A DNA stretch of 64,000 nt, taken from assembly GCF_030413595.1 (NCBI RefSeq), contig NZ_CP129238.1, positions 2,666,001 through 2,730,000 of the forward strand, read 5' to 3'. This DNA comes from Planococcus liqunii (GTDB taxonomy: Bacteria; Bacillota; Bacilli; Bacillales_A; Planococcaceae). Shown here one piece after another: positions 43,063 through 52,980 of this stretch. The notes beneath the pieces were generated by a model. It was not told the origin of the DNA, did no database searches, and saw only the letters and a program-made list of their open reading frames with translations. A program made the position numbers and the translations under genes. How positions within the stretch are numbered: position 1 is the first letter of the stretch; each line of letters begins with the position of its first letter.

Positions 43063-43458
43063 TTAGTTCACCATACGCTGCGCTTCAAGCAATTGATAAG
43101 CTCTGACTTTACGAGGCAGGAAGCGACGAATTTCATCTTCGTTGTAGCCGACCTGCAATCGTTTTTCGTCCATGATAATTGGACGGCGTAGCAAACCTGG
43201 GTATTCCTGAATTAATTCATATAGACGTTGTAGAGGCAAGCTTTCTACATCAACATTTAATTTTTGGAAAATCTTCGAACGGGTTGAAATGATTTCGTCC
43301 GTTCCGTCTTCAGTCATTCGCAGAATTTCTTTAATTTCACTGATTGTTAAAGGCTCAGAGAAAATATTGCGTTCTGTATATGGAATTTCATGTTCTTCCA
43401 ACCATGCTTTCGCTTTTCGGCAAGACGTGCAGCTTGGAGAAGTAAATAATGTAACCAT
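43063..43458 (-). CDS. spx: Transcriptional regulator Spx
   Basis: 131-residue ArsC-like regulator that binds the RNA polymerase alpha C-terminal domain and redirects transcription under thiol stress. The redox switch is CTSC (Cys10, Cys13). The conserved [28 protein letters not shown] is intact. Start: the ATG at 43458 gives the family start MVTL; a further ATG at 43461 is equally close to AAGGAA. Its adaptor SpxH is encoded in the same window. A 320-bp AT-rich spacer upstream probably holds several promoters. Confidence 0.97.
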   Translation of the reverse strand: MVTLFTSPSCTSCRKAKAWLEEHEIPYTERNIFSEPLTISEIKEILRMTEDGTDEIISTRSKIFQKLNVDVESLPLQRLYELIQEYPGLLRRPIIMDEKRLQVGYNEDEIRRFLPRKVRAYQLLEAQRMVN

Positions 43459-43461
43459 CAT

Positions 43462-43781
43462 AATGGAGCACTTCCTTTCGGATTCAAGTTAGTTCAGTAA
43501 TTATTAAATTAGAATCACTATAATGTAGAAGCTTTACATTCATTATACAACAATCGTTATCTATTGAATATAGGGATTGTTAAAATTTATTTAAAAAACT
43601 GATTGAATGTCACATAATTGCTACATAATTCTTAATTCCTTCATTTATTTATATTCTTTATTTTACCCGTGTATAAAGGTTTTAAACCCACATAGAAGAT
43701 TTTTTTATTCTCAATTACGATTCCTTCTTGAAAATCATTTCCCCTACTTTATATAGTACGAATGAAAACAAAAATAGTTGC
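43462..43781 (-). promoter_or_regulatory. Gene-free AT-rich spacer upstream of spx with promoter-like sites
   Basis: No ORF is supportable. On the minus strand a TATAAT (43547-43542) lies about 85 nt before the spx start; no clean -35 is spaced correctly for it. A weaker TTGTAT-N17-TACATT pair overlaps it downstream. Multiple spx promoters are known in B. subtilis, so stacked weak sites are plausible. Confidence 0.35.
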
Positions 43782-43818
43782 AAAAAAACAAGCCCAATCG
43801 TTGGATTGGGCTTGTTTT
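43782..43818 (-). terminator. Terminator of the DUF4015 gene
   Basis: 14-bp-plus stem AACAAGCCCAATC with GATTGGGCTTGTT around GTTG (43787-43816), T run on the minus strand. Confidence 0.9.
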
Positions 43819-43823
43819 GCTTA

Positions 43824-45032
43824 TCAAGGGGTATAATCTACTCCTTTTGAATAGGTGTTGCCAGCATTCCATAACAAAAATTCTTCAATCCCATTCTCAT
43901 TTAAAGCCCTTATTTGCGCTTCCACTTCTGCTTTTCCATATCTTTTATAATTGCCGGCTCCTAAATAAGAAGCTGTAAAGTCCTGAAGCCACGGCCGTGA
44001 CACCGGCGGATTTTTCAATGCCGCCAACTTTTTATTTTCAACTTTGGCATATTCGGCCACTAACTTATACGGTTCCAGATCAGGTTTGGCAATGCCGAAA
44101 TAAGCAGTCCAATGGCTCGGATAAATCATGGAAGAAATGACATCCACATTTTCCGAGATTTTGGAGAAGTTCTGTCCAATGCCCGGCGCCTCCGGCAAGG
44201 TTGCGGAATAGCCGAAAATATCGACAGAAACTTCGACTCCATATGGTTCCAATTGCTTTCTGGCATATGCGACAAAGTCGGTTACTGCTTCCACTCGCCG
44301 TTGAATGGGATCAAGATCTGACTCGGCGTATTTCCCCATGGAATATTGCAGTGTATCTGCCCTGTGTTCAAATCCTTCCGGGAAACGGACATAGTCGAAC
44401 TGGACTTCTTTAAAGCCTAATTTAGCTGCTTCAATGGCGATTTGAACGTTGTAGTCCCATACCTCTTTCATAAAAGGATTAACAAAAGATTCTCCCCTTC
44501 GGTTTTTCCAAACCTGATTGCCGTCGACAAACGACCATTCCGGACGTTTTTCTGCCAGGACTGAATCTTTAAAAACGACCACCCGTGCAATCGGATAAAT
44601 CTTCTTTTCCTCGAGGCGTTCCAAAATCGCACGCGGCTCTTCGATATAGGGTTCTCCAATGCCGAGTGCTGCAAGCGGACTCCCTTCTTTCGGTTCGTAT
44701 GTTAAATGGCCGAAATCTTCCTTAATGTCTATTACCATCGCATTTAAATCTGTCGTATCCACCAAATCGACGAGTTGATCGAACCGGGCGCCGCCTGCAG
44801 AGTGGGCAGTGACAAAAATGCCCCGTACGGCATCCGGGTAATCAAAGGCTAAGCCGGAATCAAAAGCAAATAATTTAGAAGATGCCAGTACTTCCGCATC
44901 TATCGTTGCTGCATGATATGTACGTTTTTCAAAATCCGGTGGCTGAGACTCGTCTTCTGCTGCTGATGCTGGAGAAGCCAGCAACGTTCCAAGCAGCAAT
45001 GAACAAATTGCTATCGGTAACTTTTTCTTCAT
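43824..45032 (-). CDS. Exported putative glycoside hydrolase (DUF4015)
   Basis: 402-residue secreted protein. The signal peptide ends at SPASAA (about residue 24). The mature part is a TIM-barrel-like putative glycoside hydrolase with VRGIFVTAHSAGGARFDQLVDLV near 68-90, NAMVIDIKEDFGHL near 96-109, VQFDYVRFPEG near 217 (an Asp in the active-site position) and ISSMIYPSHW. Sugar substrate unknown; cell-wall or exopolysaccharide turnover is possible. It stands alone between spx and the opp operon. Confidence 0.88.
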   Translation of the reverse strand: MKKKLPIAICSLLLGTLLASPASAAEDESQPPDFEKRTYHAATIDAEVLASSKLFAFDSGLAFDYPDAVRGIFVTAHSAGGARFDQLVDLVDTTDLNAMVIDIKEDFGHLTYEPKEGSPLAALGIGEPYIEEPRAILERLEEKKIYPIARVVVFKDSVLAEKRPEWSFVDGNQVWKNRRGESFVNPFMKEVWDYNVQIAIEAAKLGFKEVQFDYVRFPEGFEHRADTLQYSMGKYAESDLDPIQRRVEAVTDFVAYARKQLEPYGVEVSVDIFGYSATLPEAPGIGQNFSKISENVDVISSMIYPSHWTAYFGIAKPDLEPYKLVAEYAKVENKKLAALKNPPVSRPWLQDFTASYLGAGNYKRYGKAEVEAQIRALNENGIEEFLLWNAGNTYSKGVDYTP

Positions 45033-45150
45033 ACAGTCACGCCTCCTATGTCAGTATCTGTAATTATCTTAACATTTTTCCGAATATTATATACAGCAAA
45101 GCAAGAAGCTCTCTTACATTATTTTCAGTATTTCCAGAACGTATACACAT

Positions 45151-45181
45151 AAAAACGGATGCCACATGGGCATCCGTTTTT
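45151..45181 (-). terminator. Terminator of the opp operon
   Basis: 13-bp perfect stem AAAAACGGATGCC with GGCATCCGTTTTT (45151-45163/45169-45181), T-rich on both sides. Confidence 0.9.
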
Positions 45182-45190
45182 TCATTTATC

Positions 45191-46129
45191 TTATCTTACA
45201 GCGCTGGCAGCTTTCAATGATTCAAATTCCTTTTCTGAACATTGGACAAAATGGCCCGGCGTGATTTCTCTCATTTGTACATTATCAGCTTCCGTGTAGT
45301 TATGCATAGCTGGATCGTATGATTTACGGACACGGTTGCGCTCGTAGTTCGGATCCGGCAGCGGAATCGCTGAAAGCAGCGATTGTGTATATGGGTGCAT
45401 CGGATTGTTGTATAAATCTTCCGCTGGAGCCAATTCCACAAGTTTCCCGAAATACATAACGCCGATACGGTCGGAAATGTATTTTACCATCGACAAGTCA
45501 TGAGCGATGAATAAATACGTCAGTCCTTTTTCTTCCTGCAGTTCTTTCAGCAAGTTGACGACCTGAGCCTGAATCGATACATCGAGCGCCGAAATCGGTT
45601 CATCGGCAATGATGAAATCCGGATCTACCGCAAGTGCACGGGCAATGCCTAAACGCTGGCGCTGTCCACCTGAGAATTCATGCGGATAGCGGTTTGCGTG
45701 CTCTTTGTTCAATCCAACCGTTTCAAGAAGATCGAAAACCATTTTCTTGCGGTCAGCAGTATTTTTAGCCAATCCATGGATATCAATGCCTTCGGCAATA
45801 ATATCCATTACTTTCATACGCGGGTTTAATGAAGCGTATGGATCCTGGAAGATCATTTGCATTTTGCGGTTGAATTTCTTCAAATCTTTTTTGGACTTTT
45901 TGCCGTGTACATTTTCACCTTCAAAGAAAACATCCCCTGAAGTTGCATCATACAAGCGGATGATCGAGCGGCCGGTAGTGGATTTCCCGCAGCCGGATTC
46001 GCCAACCAAGCCTAAAGTTTCGCCTCTGTAAATATCAAAACTGATATCGTCGACAGCTTTAACTTCGTTTGCTTTGCCAACATTAAAATGCTGTTTTAGG
46101 TTTTTGATTTCCAATAATTTATCTGCCAT
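45191..46129 (-). CDS. oppF: Oligopeptide ABC transporter ATP-binding protein OppF
   Basis: ATPase subunit of 312 residues. Walker A is [12 protein letters not shown], the ABC signature [16 protein letters not shown], Walker [13 protein letters not shown], and the H-loop IAHDLSMV. The C-terminal oligopeptide-transporter extension lacks the classical Cys cluster. Start choice: the ATG at 46129 with GGAGGAG 11 nt upstream; a short in-frame extension to 46150 would swallow that site. It overlaps oppD by 11 nt. Last gene of oppABCDF, with OppD forming the ATPase heterodimer. Confidence 0.95.
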   Translation of the reverse strand: MADKLLEIKNLKQHFNVGKANEVKAVDDISFDIYRGETLGLVGESGCGKSTTGRSIIRLYDATSGDVFFEGENVHGKKSKKDLKKFNRKMQMIFQDPYASLNPRMKVMDIIAEGIDIHGLAKNTADRKKMVFDLLETVGLNKEHANRYPHEFSGGQRQRLGIARALAVDPDFIIADEPISALDVSIQAQVVNLLKELQEEKGLTYLFIAHDLSMVKYISDRIGVMYFGKLVELAPAEDLYNNPMHPYTQSLLSAIPLPDPNYERNRVRKSYDPAMHNYTEADNVQMREITPGHFVQCSEKEFESLKAASAVR

Positions 46130-47186
46130 TGTAAACCGCTCCTCCTTCATAATATCTGCTTCCTGGGAACTTCTTCATGCGTTCCACTACGGTTGCAGGA
46201 GGTTCAACTTGTGGTGCGTCAGGATGCAATAGCCACGTTGCCGCATAGTGAGTATTGCTTACTTTAAAGAATGGAGGGTTTTGCTCCATGTCGATTTGAA
46301 GCGCGTATTCACTGCGGAGTGCAAATGCATCTCCTTTAGGCGGTGCCAACAAGTCCGGCGGTGTTCCTGGAATTGCGTAAAGTTTTGCATCTGAAGTATC
46401 CAAAGATGGCATTGAACTCAACAAGCCCCACGTATAAGGATGCTGCGGGTTATAGAAAATTTCATCTACTGTTCCGATTTCAACAATTTTGCCGCCATAC
46501 ATAACAGCTACACGGTCTGCAACATTCGCTACGACTCCAAGATCATGGGTGATGAAGATAATCGATGTATCAATTTTCTTTTGCAGATCTTTCATCAATT
46601 CCAGAATTTGTGCCTGAATCGTTACATCAAGCGCTGTAGTCGGCTCATCCGCAATCAAAATCTGCGGATTGCAGGCAAGCGAAATGGCGATAACGATACG
46701 TTGGCGCTGACCGCCGGAAAACTGGTGCGGGTATTGTTTCATGCGCAATTCCGGTTTTGGCATTCCAACCAGGCGAAGCAGATCAATTGCTACTTTTTTC
46801 GCTTCCGCTTTGCTGATTTTTTGGTGTTTTAAAATCGGCTCCGTAATCTGGCGGCCAATCGGCATCGTCGGGTTTAACGAAGTCATCGGGTCCTGGAAAA
46901 TCATCGAAATGTCTTTTCCGCGGATTTTTTGCATTTCTTTATCGCTCAATTTAGTCAGATCACGTCCGCCAAAAAGAATCTCGCCATTTTTGAATTCAGC
47001 TGAATTCTCAGGAAGCAGGCGCATGATGGATTTTGTCGTTACGGATTTACCTGATCCCGACTCACCTACGATTGCCAATGTTTCCCCTTTATATAAATCA
47101 AAGTTTACGCCTCGGATTGCTTTTACTTCCCCGCCAAAAGTGTTGAAGGAAAGTTCGAGGTCTTTTACTTGTAGAATCTTTTCCAT
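46119..47186 (-). CDS. oppD: Oligopeptide ABC transporter ATP-binding protein OppD
   Basis: 355-residue ATPase subunit. Walker A GESGSGKSVTTK, signature [16 protein letters not shown], Walker B ILIADEPTTALD, H-loop FITHDLGVV. The C-terminal extension is longer than in OppF. It couples ATP hydrolysis to peptide import through OppB/OppC. GGAGG 8 nt before the ATG; oppC ends 15 nt upstream. The usual CxxxxxCP-type Cys cluster of OppD C-termini is not evident, unlike in AppD of the second system. Confidence 0.95.
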   Translation of the reverse strand: MEKILQVKDLELSFNTFGGEVKAIRGVNFDLYKGETLAIVGESGSGKSVTTKSIMRLLPENSAEFKNGEILFGGRDLTKLSDKEMQKIRGKDISMIFQDPMTSLNPTMPIGRQITEPILKHQKISKAEAKKVAIDLLRLVGMPKPELRMKQYPHQFSGGQRQRIVIAISLACNPQILIADEPTTALDVTIQAQILELMKDLQKKIDTSIIFITHDLGVVANVADRVAVMYGGKIVEIGTVDEIFYNPQHPYTWGLLSSMPSLDTSDAKLYAIPGTPPDLLAPPKGDAFALRSEYALQIDMEQNPPFFKVSNTHYAATWLLHPDAPQVEPPATVVERMKKFPGSRYYEGGAVYNGR

Positions 47187-47201
47187 TTGTAACTTTCCTC
47201 C

Positions 47202-48221
47202 TTAATCTTTCATCTTAGGATCAAGCGCATCACGAAGGCCGTCACCGATCAAGTTAAAGCAAATCATGATCAAGCTGAGCAAAATCGCCGGGAATGCTAA
47301 GATGTGCGGCTGGTATTGAAGCAATTTGTAGCCATCATTGATCAAAGTACCGAGCGATGCGTCTGGCGCCTGCAGCCCTAATCCGATAAAGCTCAAGAAC
47401 GCTTCGAAGAAAATAGCGCTTGGAATTGTAAACATGGTGTTGATAATAACGATGCCCAGAACGTTCGGCATTAGGTGTTTCCAAATAATACGTGAGTCGC
47501 TGGCTCCTAAAGTTCTGGCAGCCAATACGAACTCCTGGTTTTTGTATTTAAGAACCTGTCCACGCACAACCCGCGACATGCCGGTCCAACCGGTGATGGT
47601 CAGAGCGATGATAATGGCAAGGATTCCGGGATCCATGATCAAGATAAACAAAATTACGACGACCAGGTTCGGAATACCTGTCAAAATTTCAACGATACGC
47701 TGCATCAAATCATCTATACGGCCGCCGAAATATCCGGAAACCCCACCGTAAATAACCCCGATCAACATATCAATAGCTGCAGCTACAAAGGCAATGAACA
47801 GCGAAACTTGTGTACCCACCCAAAGACGCGAGAACATATCGCGTCCAAGGCCGTCTGTTCCAAACCAATAGTTGACTTCTACTTTTTTCATTTCGTATAA
47901 GTTAACTTCTTTTCCGCCTAAAGTTCCTACTCCGTCAAAAATCCCTAGTTTTTCAAGACCTGGAATTTTCGGAGGCAAGTTTGCATGCGTGATGGTTTGA
48001 GCATTTGGTTCGTATGGGCTGATCATCGGCCCTACAAACGACATGATAACGATTAAAAGGAACAGGATTAAACTAGCAATGGCGCCTTTGTTTTTCTTAA
48101 GCCGATGCCATGCATCTTGCCAGAAACTAACGCTCGGCTTTGAGATGCGCTCGGCTTGTTTGGTATCTACCTTGATTCGATCAAACGAACCTTTCGGTAA
48201 TTTTTCTAGATTTTGTGTCAT
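47202..48221 (-). CDS. oppC: Oligopeptide ABC transporter permease OppC
   Basis: 339-residue membrane subunit with six helices, a long N-terminal cytoplasmic segment and a large loop between helices 1 and 2 containing WFGTDGLGRDMFSR, typical of OppC/DppC. The EAA coupling loop toward the ATPases reads AARTLGASDSRIIWKHLMPN. It overlaps oppB by 4 nt; AGGAGG precedes its ATG. Confidence 0.95.
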   Translation of the reverse strand: MTQNLEKLPKGSFDRIKVDTKQAERISKPSVSFWQDAWHRLKKNKGAIASLILFLLIVIMSFVGPMISPYEPNAQTITHANLPPKIPGLEKLGIFDGVGTLGGKEVNLYEMKKVEVNYWFGTDGLGRDMFSRLWVGTQVSLFIAFVAAAIDMLIGVIYGGVSGYFGGRIDDLMQRIVEILTGIPNLVVVILFILIMDPGILAIIIALTITGWTGMSRVVRGQVLKYKNQEFVLAARTLGASDSRIIWKHLMPNVLGIVIINTMFTIPSAIFFEAFLSFIGLGLQAPDASLGTLINDGYKLLQYQPHILAFPAILLSLIMICFNLIGDGLRDALDPKMKD

Positions 48222-49156
48222 GAACTTTTACCTCCTGAAAGACGGATCCGAGGATCGATGATGCCATAAAGAATATCTACAATCAAAATGACGACAATCA
48301 AGAACACTGAGAAGAAAATCGTTGTGCCCATGATAATGGAAAAGTCATTGACCATAATAGATTTAACGAACTGTTCTCCAATTCCTGGAATCGCAAAAAT
48401 TTGTTCTACTACTAGTGATCCAGTCAGAATACCAACAGTCATTGGCCCCAAAACAGTAATCAACGGAATCAATGCATTCCGGAAAGCATGTTTGAAAGCG
48501 ATTTCAGAACCGCTGGCCCCTTTAGCTTTTGCCAACGTAATATAGTCTGAACCCAATACTTCAATCATTTCAGTACGAATAAAACGTGCTGCTGTTGCAA
48601 GCGGGAACATCGCCAGCGCAATTGACGGCAAGACGCTGGACATAAATCCGTCTTTCCATAAAGCTACAGGGAACCATTCCAATTTTAAACCGAACCAATA
48701 TTGAAGCAGTGAAGCAAAGACAAAGGATGGAATCGATATCCCGATGATCGCAATCAAAGTACTGCTATAATCCACCCAGGTATTTTGCCGCAATGCAGCA
48801 ATCATACCAAGCAAAATTCCGATAATCGTCCCTAATACCATACCTTGGAAACCGATTTGTGCTGACGGTCCCATACGGCTGAGAATCAGATCTGTTACAG
48901 GAGCTCCTTTGAATTGGTTAATGGAAATACCCAAATCTCCTTGCGCCAAGCCGAACATGTAATTAAAGTATTGAACCGGTAAAGGATCATTTAAACCGTA
49001 GGCTTCTTCAACAACTGCCCTTTGTTCTGGAGATAATTTACCTGCGGAAGCGATAGGGGAACCCGGTAAAATTTTCATTAAGAAAAATGTAAAAGTGGCA
49101 ATCAATGCTAGAGTAAGTACCATGTAGATTAAACGTTTGCCGATGTATCGTGCCAT
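48218..49156 (-). CDS. oppB: Oligopeptide ABC transporter permease OppB
   Basis: 312-residue six-helix membrane subunit. It begins with the family N-terminus RYIGKRLIYMVLTL and has the PGSPIASAGKLSPEQ outer loop and the EAA-type loop LAKAKGASGSEIAFKHAFRNAL. It pairs with OppC to form the peptide channel. GGAGGTG stands 5 nt before the ATG. It is separated from oppA by about 200 bp with an internal hairpin. Confidence 0.95.
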   Translation of the reverse strand: MARYIGKRLIYMVLTLALIATFTFFLMKILPGSPIASAGKLSPEQRAVVEEAYGLNDPLPVQYFNYMFGLAQGDLGISINQFKGAPVTDLILSRMGPSAQIGFQGMVLGTIIGILLGMIAALRQNTWVDYSSTLIAIIGISIPSFVFASLLQYWFGLKLEWFPVALWKDGFMSSVLPSIALAMFPLATAARFIRTEMIEVLGSDYITLAKAKGASGSEIAFKHAFRNALIPLITVLGPMTVGILTGSLVVEQIFAIPGIGEQFVKSIMVNDFSIIMGTTIFFSVFLIVVILIVDILYGIIDPRIRLSGGKSS

Positions 49157-49278
49157 GTTGCACCTCCGTAAAAAATTGTTCTCTATGTGACAAGACTTGT
49201 TTTTTTGTTAAGAATAAAGGCTTGTTTTTTTCAAAAGTTAGCAGAAAATGGTCAATTTTCCGTGAATTCTCTTACATT

Positions 49279-49325
49279 AGAAAAGAGAGTATATCGTCCA
49301 GTAACAAGCAGCGATATACTCTCTT
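49279..49325 (-). terminator. Intra-operon hairpin/attenuator between oppA and oppB
   Basis: Perfect 14-bp stem AAGAGAGTATATCG with CGATATACTCTCTT (49283-49296/49312-49325), followed on the minus strand by TTTTCT. It probably ends most oppA transcripts and lets a fraction continue into oppBCDF. Confidence 0.75.
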
Positions 49326-49359
49326 ACTATTTGTTTTTCACAGTGGCCAATTTACAAAA

Positions 49360-51066
49360 TTATTCTTTTCCAGAAATGTAAGCCCATTTGTAACTGAAAT
49401 CTCCACCGAATGGGTGAACAACAATGTCATGAACATATGGTTTTTGAAGTGACATGATACCACGCTGGTAGATACCAGAGATAGCTGCGTCTTCTTCGAT
49501 CAAGATTTTCTCAGCTTTAGCCATTGCTTCCCAACGTGCAGGGATGTCTTGAGCCAATTCGCCTTTAGCTTGTTCAATCAATTTGTCGAATTCAGGGTTA
49601 GAATAACCCATTTTATTTTGAGCAGAACCTGTTACGAACAAGTCTAGGAAAGTCATAGGATCCTGGTAATCAGGGCCCCAACCAGAGTTTTGGATATCGT
49701 AATCTTGTTTTTCGTCAAGTTCAAGACGTACTGCGAATGGAACTGCTTTCAGGTTGATTGTCAACCCTTCAAGGTTTCCTTCAAGTTGAGATTTCATGTA
49801 CTCATCCATTTTCTTGGCAAGTTCAGAATCTCCACCCAGCATTTCAAGTGTAACTTCTGTTACTCCTAGCTCTTTCAAGCCAGTTTCCCAAAGTTTTTTA
49901 GCTTCTTCAGCATTGAATTCGTTCATTTTTCCGTTTACTTCACGGAAGTCTTTTTTGCTTTCATCAAATGTGAATTCAGTTGGCACTAAGAAATCAGCTG
50001 GAAGTGATCCGTTTGCCAATACTACGTCAACCAAATCTTGTTTGTTGTAAGCCATTGAAATCGCTTTACGGATGTTTACGTTAGCAAGTGGTGTTTCTTT
50101 TCCATTGCGCTCTTGGTTGTATTTCAAGTAGAACACAGTTGGTTCTAATTCTCTTACTACTTCTGGGTCATCAGCATATTGCATTGCGTATTCACCAGAT
50201 AGACCAGCACGGTCTTTTTCGCCTGATGTATAAAGGTTAACCCCTGTACCAGACTCTTTAACAACGTCTACGTTGATTTTATCAAGTTTTACAGTTTCAG
50301 CATCCCAGTACTCAGGATTTTTTTCCATTGACCAAGTCAGGCCAGTGCCATCCCAGTTTGTCAATGTGAATGGTCCGTTGTAAAGAAGGTTTTCTGAGTT
50401 AGAAGCGTAAGCATCGCCTTTTTCAGTAACGAAAGCTTCTTTTTGCGGCAAGAATGTACCAAATGCCATCAATGAGATGAAGTAAGGAACCGGACGCTCA
50501 AGTGTTACCACTAGAGTTTTTTCGTCTTTAGCTTCTACACCAAGCTCAGCTTTGTCCATTTTGCCTTCTGCAATAGCTGCAGCGTTTTTAATCGTTCCAG
50601 CCATCATATAAGGACCATAAGGTGATCCAGTAGCCGGGTCAACTGCACGTTGCCAAGAGAATACGAAATCTTGTGCAGTTACAGGTGAACCATCTGACCA
50701 TTTAGCATCACGCAATTTAAAAGTGTAAGTCAAACCGTCTTCGCTGATTTCTGGTTCTCCTTCAGCTACTGCAGGTTCTGCAATGTTTTCCTGGTTCAAG
50801 CGGTACAAACCTTCGTTAACATTGTTCATAATGTTGAATGCTACAGCGTCTTCAGCAAGAGCTGAATCCATTGTTGGTATTTCTGCACTTTCCATCAAGT
50901 TCAGTTCTTGGACTGAGTCCAAATCTCCTGATGCACTTTCTTTCTCTTTGTCGCCTTCTGAATCTGATGGTTCAGTTGAAGTATCTTCCCCGCCGCCACA
51001 TGCTGCTAGGAAGGCACTAAGAACTAAAACCAGGCTTAGTAGCCAAAATACCTTGCTGTTTCTCAC
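49360..51066 (-). CDS. oppA: Oligopeptide-binding lipoprotein OppA
   Basis: 568-residue extracellular peptide-binding protein. The lipobox is FLAACGGG (Cys23), followed by an acidic Ser/Glu linker. The SBP family 5 signature lies near AEPAVAEGEPEISEDGLTYTFKLR and WSDGSPVTAQDFVFSW. GTG start with AAGGGGG 8 nt upstream. It feeds OppBCDF. A near-consensus CodY box lies between its promoter and the ribosome site, so it should be repressed in amino-acid-rich conditions. It is very similar along its whole length to the gene at 52981-54681. Confidence 0.96.
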   Translation of the reverse strand: MRNSKVFWLLSLVLVLSAFLAACGGGEDTSTEPSDSEGDKEKESASGDLDSVQELNLMESAEIPTMDSALAEDAVAFNIMNNVNEGLYRLNQENIAEPAVAEGEPEISEDGLTYTFKLRDAKWSDGSPVTAQDFVFSWQRAVDPATGSPYGPYMMAGTIKNAAAIAEGKMDKAELGVEAKDEKTLVVTLERPVPYFISLMAFGTFLPQKEAFVTEKGDAYASNSENLLYNGPFTLTNWDGTGLTWSMEKNPEYWDAETVKLDKINVDVVKESGTGVNLYTSGEKDRAGLSGEYAMQYADDPEVVRELEPTVFYLKYNQERNGKETPLANVNIRKAISMAYNKQDLVDVVLANGSLPADFLVPTEFTFDESKKDFREVNGKMNEFNAEEAKKLWETGLKELGVTEVTLEMLGGDSELAKKMDEYMKSQLEGNLEGLTINLKAVPFAVRLELDEKQDYDIQNSGWGPDYQDPMTFLDLFVTGSAQNKMGYSNPEFDKLIEQAKGELAQDIPARWEAMAKAEKILIEEDAAISGIYQRGIMSLQKPYVHDIVVHPFGGDFSYKWAYISGKE

Positions 51067-51082
51067 TTACGTGACCCCCTTA

Positions 51083-51116
51083 AATTTTCTGAAAAATTGG
51101 TACACTGTTTATTATA
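51083..51116 (-). promoter_or_regulatory. oppA promoter -10 and CodY box
   Basis: TATAAT on the minus strand (51116-51111) with a weak -35 TGTACA 16 nt upstream. Downstream, AATTTTCTGAAAAAT (51083-51097, + strand) matches 14 of 15 positions of the CodY consensus AATTTTCWGAAAATT and ends next to the AAGGGGG ribosome site. Location after the start site fits a road-block or overlap repressor. Confidence 0.72.
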
Positions 51117-51306
51117 CATAATCTTTTTTGCTTGTACAGCACTTTTTTTTGACTAGTTACAACTTTATAACAATGGCATGTCAATAATGTTACACGAAAG
51201 AGCATGAATATTGGATTTATGAGGAATTTTTAACAAAAATATTTTCAATAATTTTTGATTTTTTTTATATTTTCTTCTACAATAGATTAGAATTGGGGTG
51301 CGAAAA

Positions 51307-51648
51307 ATGAAAAAATCCTTTATTGGAATAATCATTATACAAGTTTTAATACTTTTGACCATGGTGTTTAGGAGTGAACCATTCTCTCTTTTATCCTATA
51401 TCAATAATTCTTTTGTCTACGGAGGTACTGTATTATTTATTGGTTTATGGGTTTTTGTAATCAGAACCGGAATTTTTGACATCTTTACGATGAGCATGCG
51501 AAAAGTCTATAAAGGCAAATCCACGTTGGAAGATGACGAAATGCGCTCCCCGTCGGAAATAATGGCCATCTCAAGCGCTCCATTATTGATCATCGGCGGC
51601 TTTACGCTGGCAGCCATGATGATTTCACTCATTATTTATCAGTTGTAA
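51307..51648 (+). CDS. DUF3899 family small membrane protein
   Basis: 113-residue protein with three hydrophobic segments (about 5-22, 36-56 and 92-112) and a short charged cytoplasmic loop (MRKVYKGKSTLEDDEMRSP). Family assignment from the layout and the ISSAPLLIIGG end segment. Function unknown. Start choice: the ATG at 51307 is 6 nt from GGGGTG; a GTG at 51298 is part of that site. It is divergent from oppA and lies directly before the trpS leader; there is no terminator, but trpS has its own promoter. Confidence 0.75.
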   Translation: MKKSFIGIIIIQVLILLTMVFRSEPFSLLSYINNSFVYGGTVLFIGLWVFVIRTGIFDIFTMSMRKVYKGKSTLEDDEMRSPSEIMAISSAPLLIIGGFTLAAMMISLIIYQL

Positions 51649-51650
51649 GC

Positions 51651-51680
51651 TTGCTAATAAAAACTTCTTTGTATTATAAT
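51651..51680 (+). promoter_or_regulatory. Promoter of the trpS T-box leader
   Basis: TTGCTA (51651-51656), 18-nt spacer, consensus TATAAT (51675-51680), directly after the DUF3899 stop. Confidence 0.65.
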
Positions 51681-51687
51681 AAATCAA

Positions 51688-51930
51688 TATACAATGAGCG
51701 ATGAAAAAGAAGAGTAAATGCTGTTCCTTCTATAGAGAGTCTGTGGCTGGTGGAAACAGATGAAGTGCAGCATTGAATGGACTTTTGAGCTGAACCGGTG
51801 AAATAACAGTAGCCGATTTCGTGATCTTCACGTTATGAAGAAGAGTGGCCGGTGACGGCAACTAGGGTGGTACCGCGGAAAGACACATCATTCGTCCCTT
51901 TTTTTGGGGATGTGTGATGTGTTTTTTATA
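51688..51930 (+). promoter_or_regulatory. tRNA-Trp-sensing T-box leader
   Basis: The invariant T-box AGGGTGGTACCGCGG is at 51864-51878. Stem I features precede it (AGAGAGTC and GGTGGAAACAG near 51735-51760), and the specifier loop GAATGGACT places the codon TGG (Trp) at 51778-51780. A terminator follows: ACACATCA (51883-51890) pairs with TGATGTGT (51915-51922), then a T run. Uncharged tRNA-Trp would bind the specifier and the T-box bulge and form the antiterminator, raising trpS expression. Confidence 0.95.
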
Positions 51931-51934
51931 TTGA

Positions 51935-52936
<1,002 letters not shown>

Positions 52937-52970
52937 CGAAAAGGCTGCCGTTATGGCAGCCTTTTTTTGT
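52937..52970. terminator. Terminator of trpS (bidirectional)
   Basis: 9-bp stem AAGGCTGCC with GGCAGCCTT (52941-52963) followed by a T run; flanking A's on the other side also serve the convergent second oppA gene. Confidence 0.9.
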
Positions 52971-52980
52971 CTTTTAAAAT

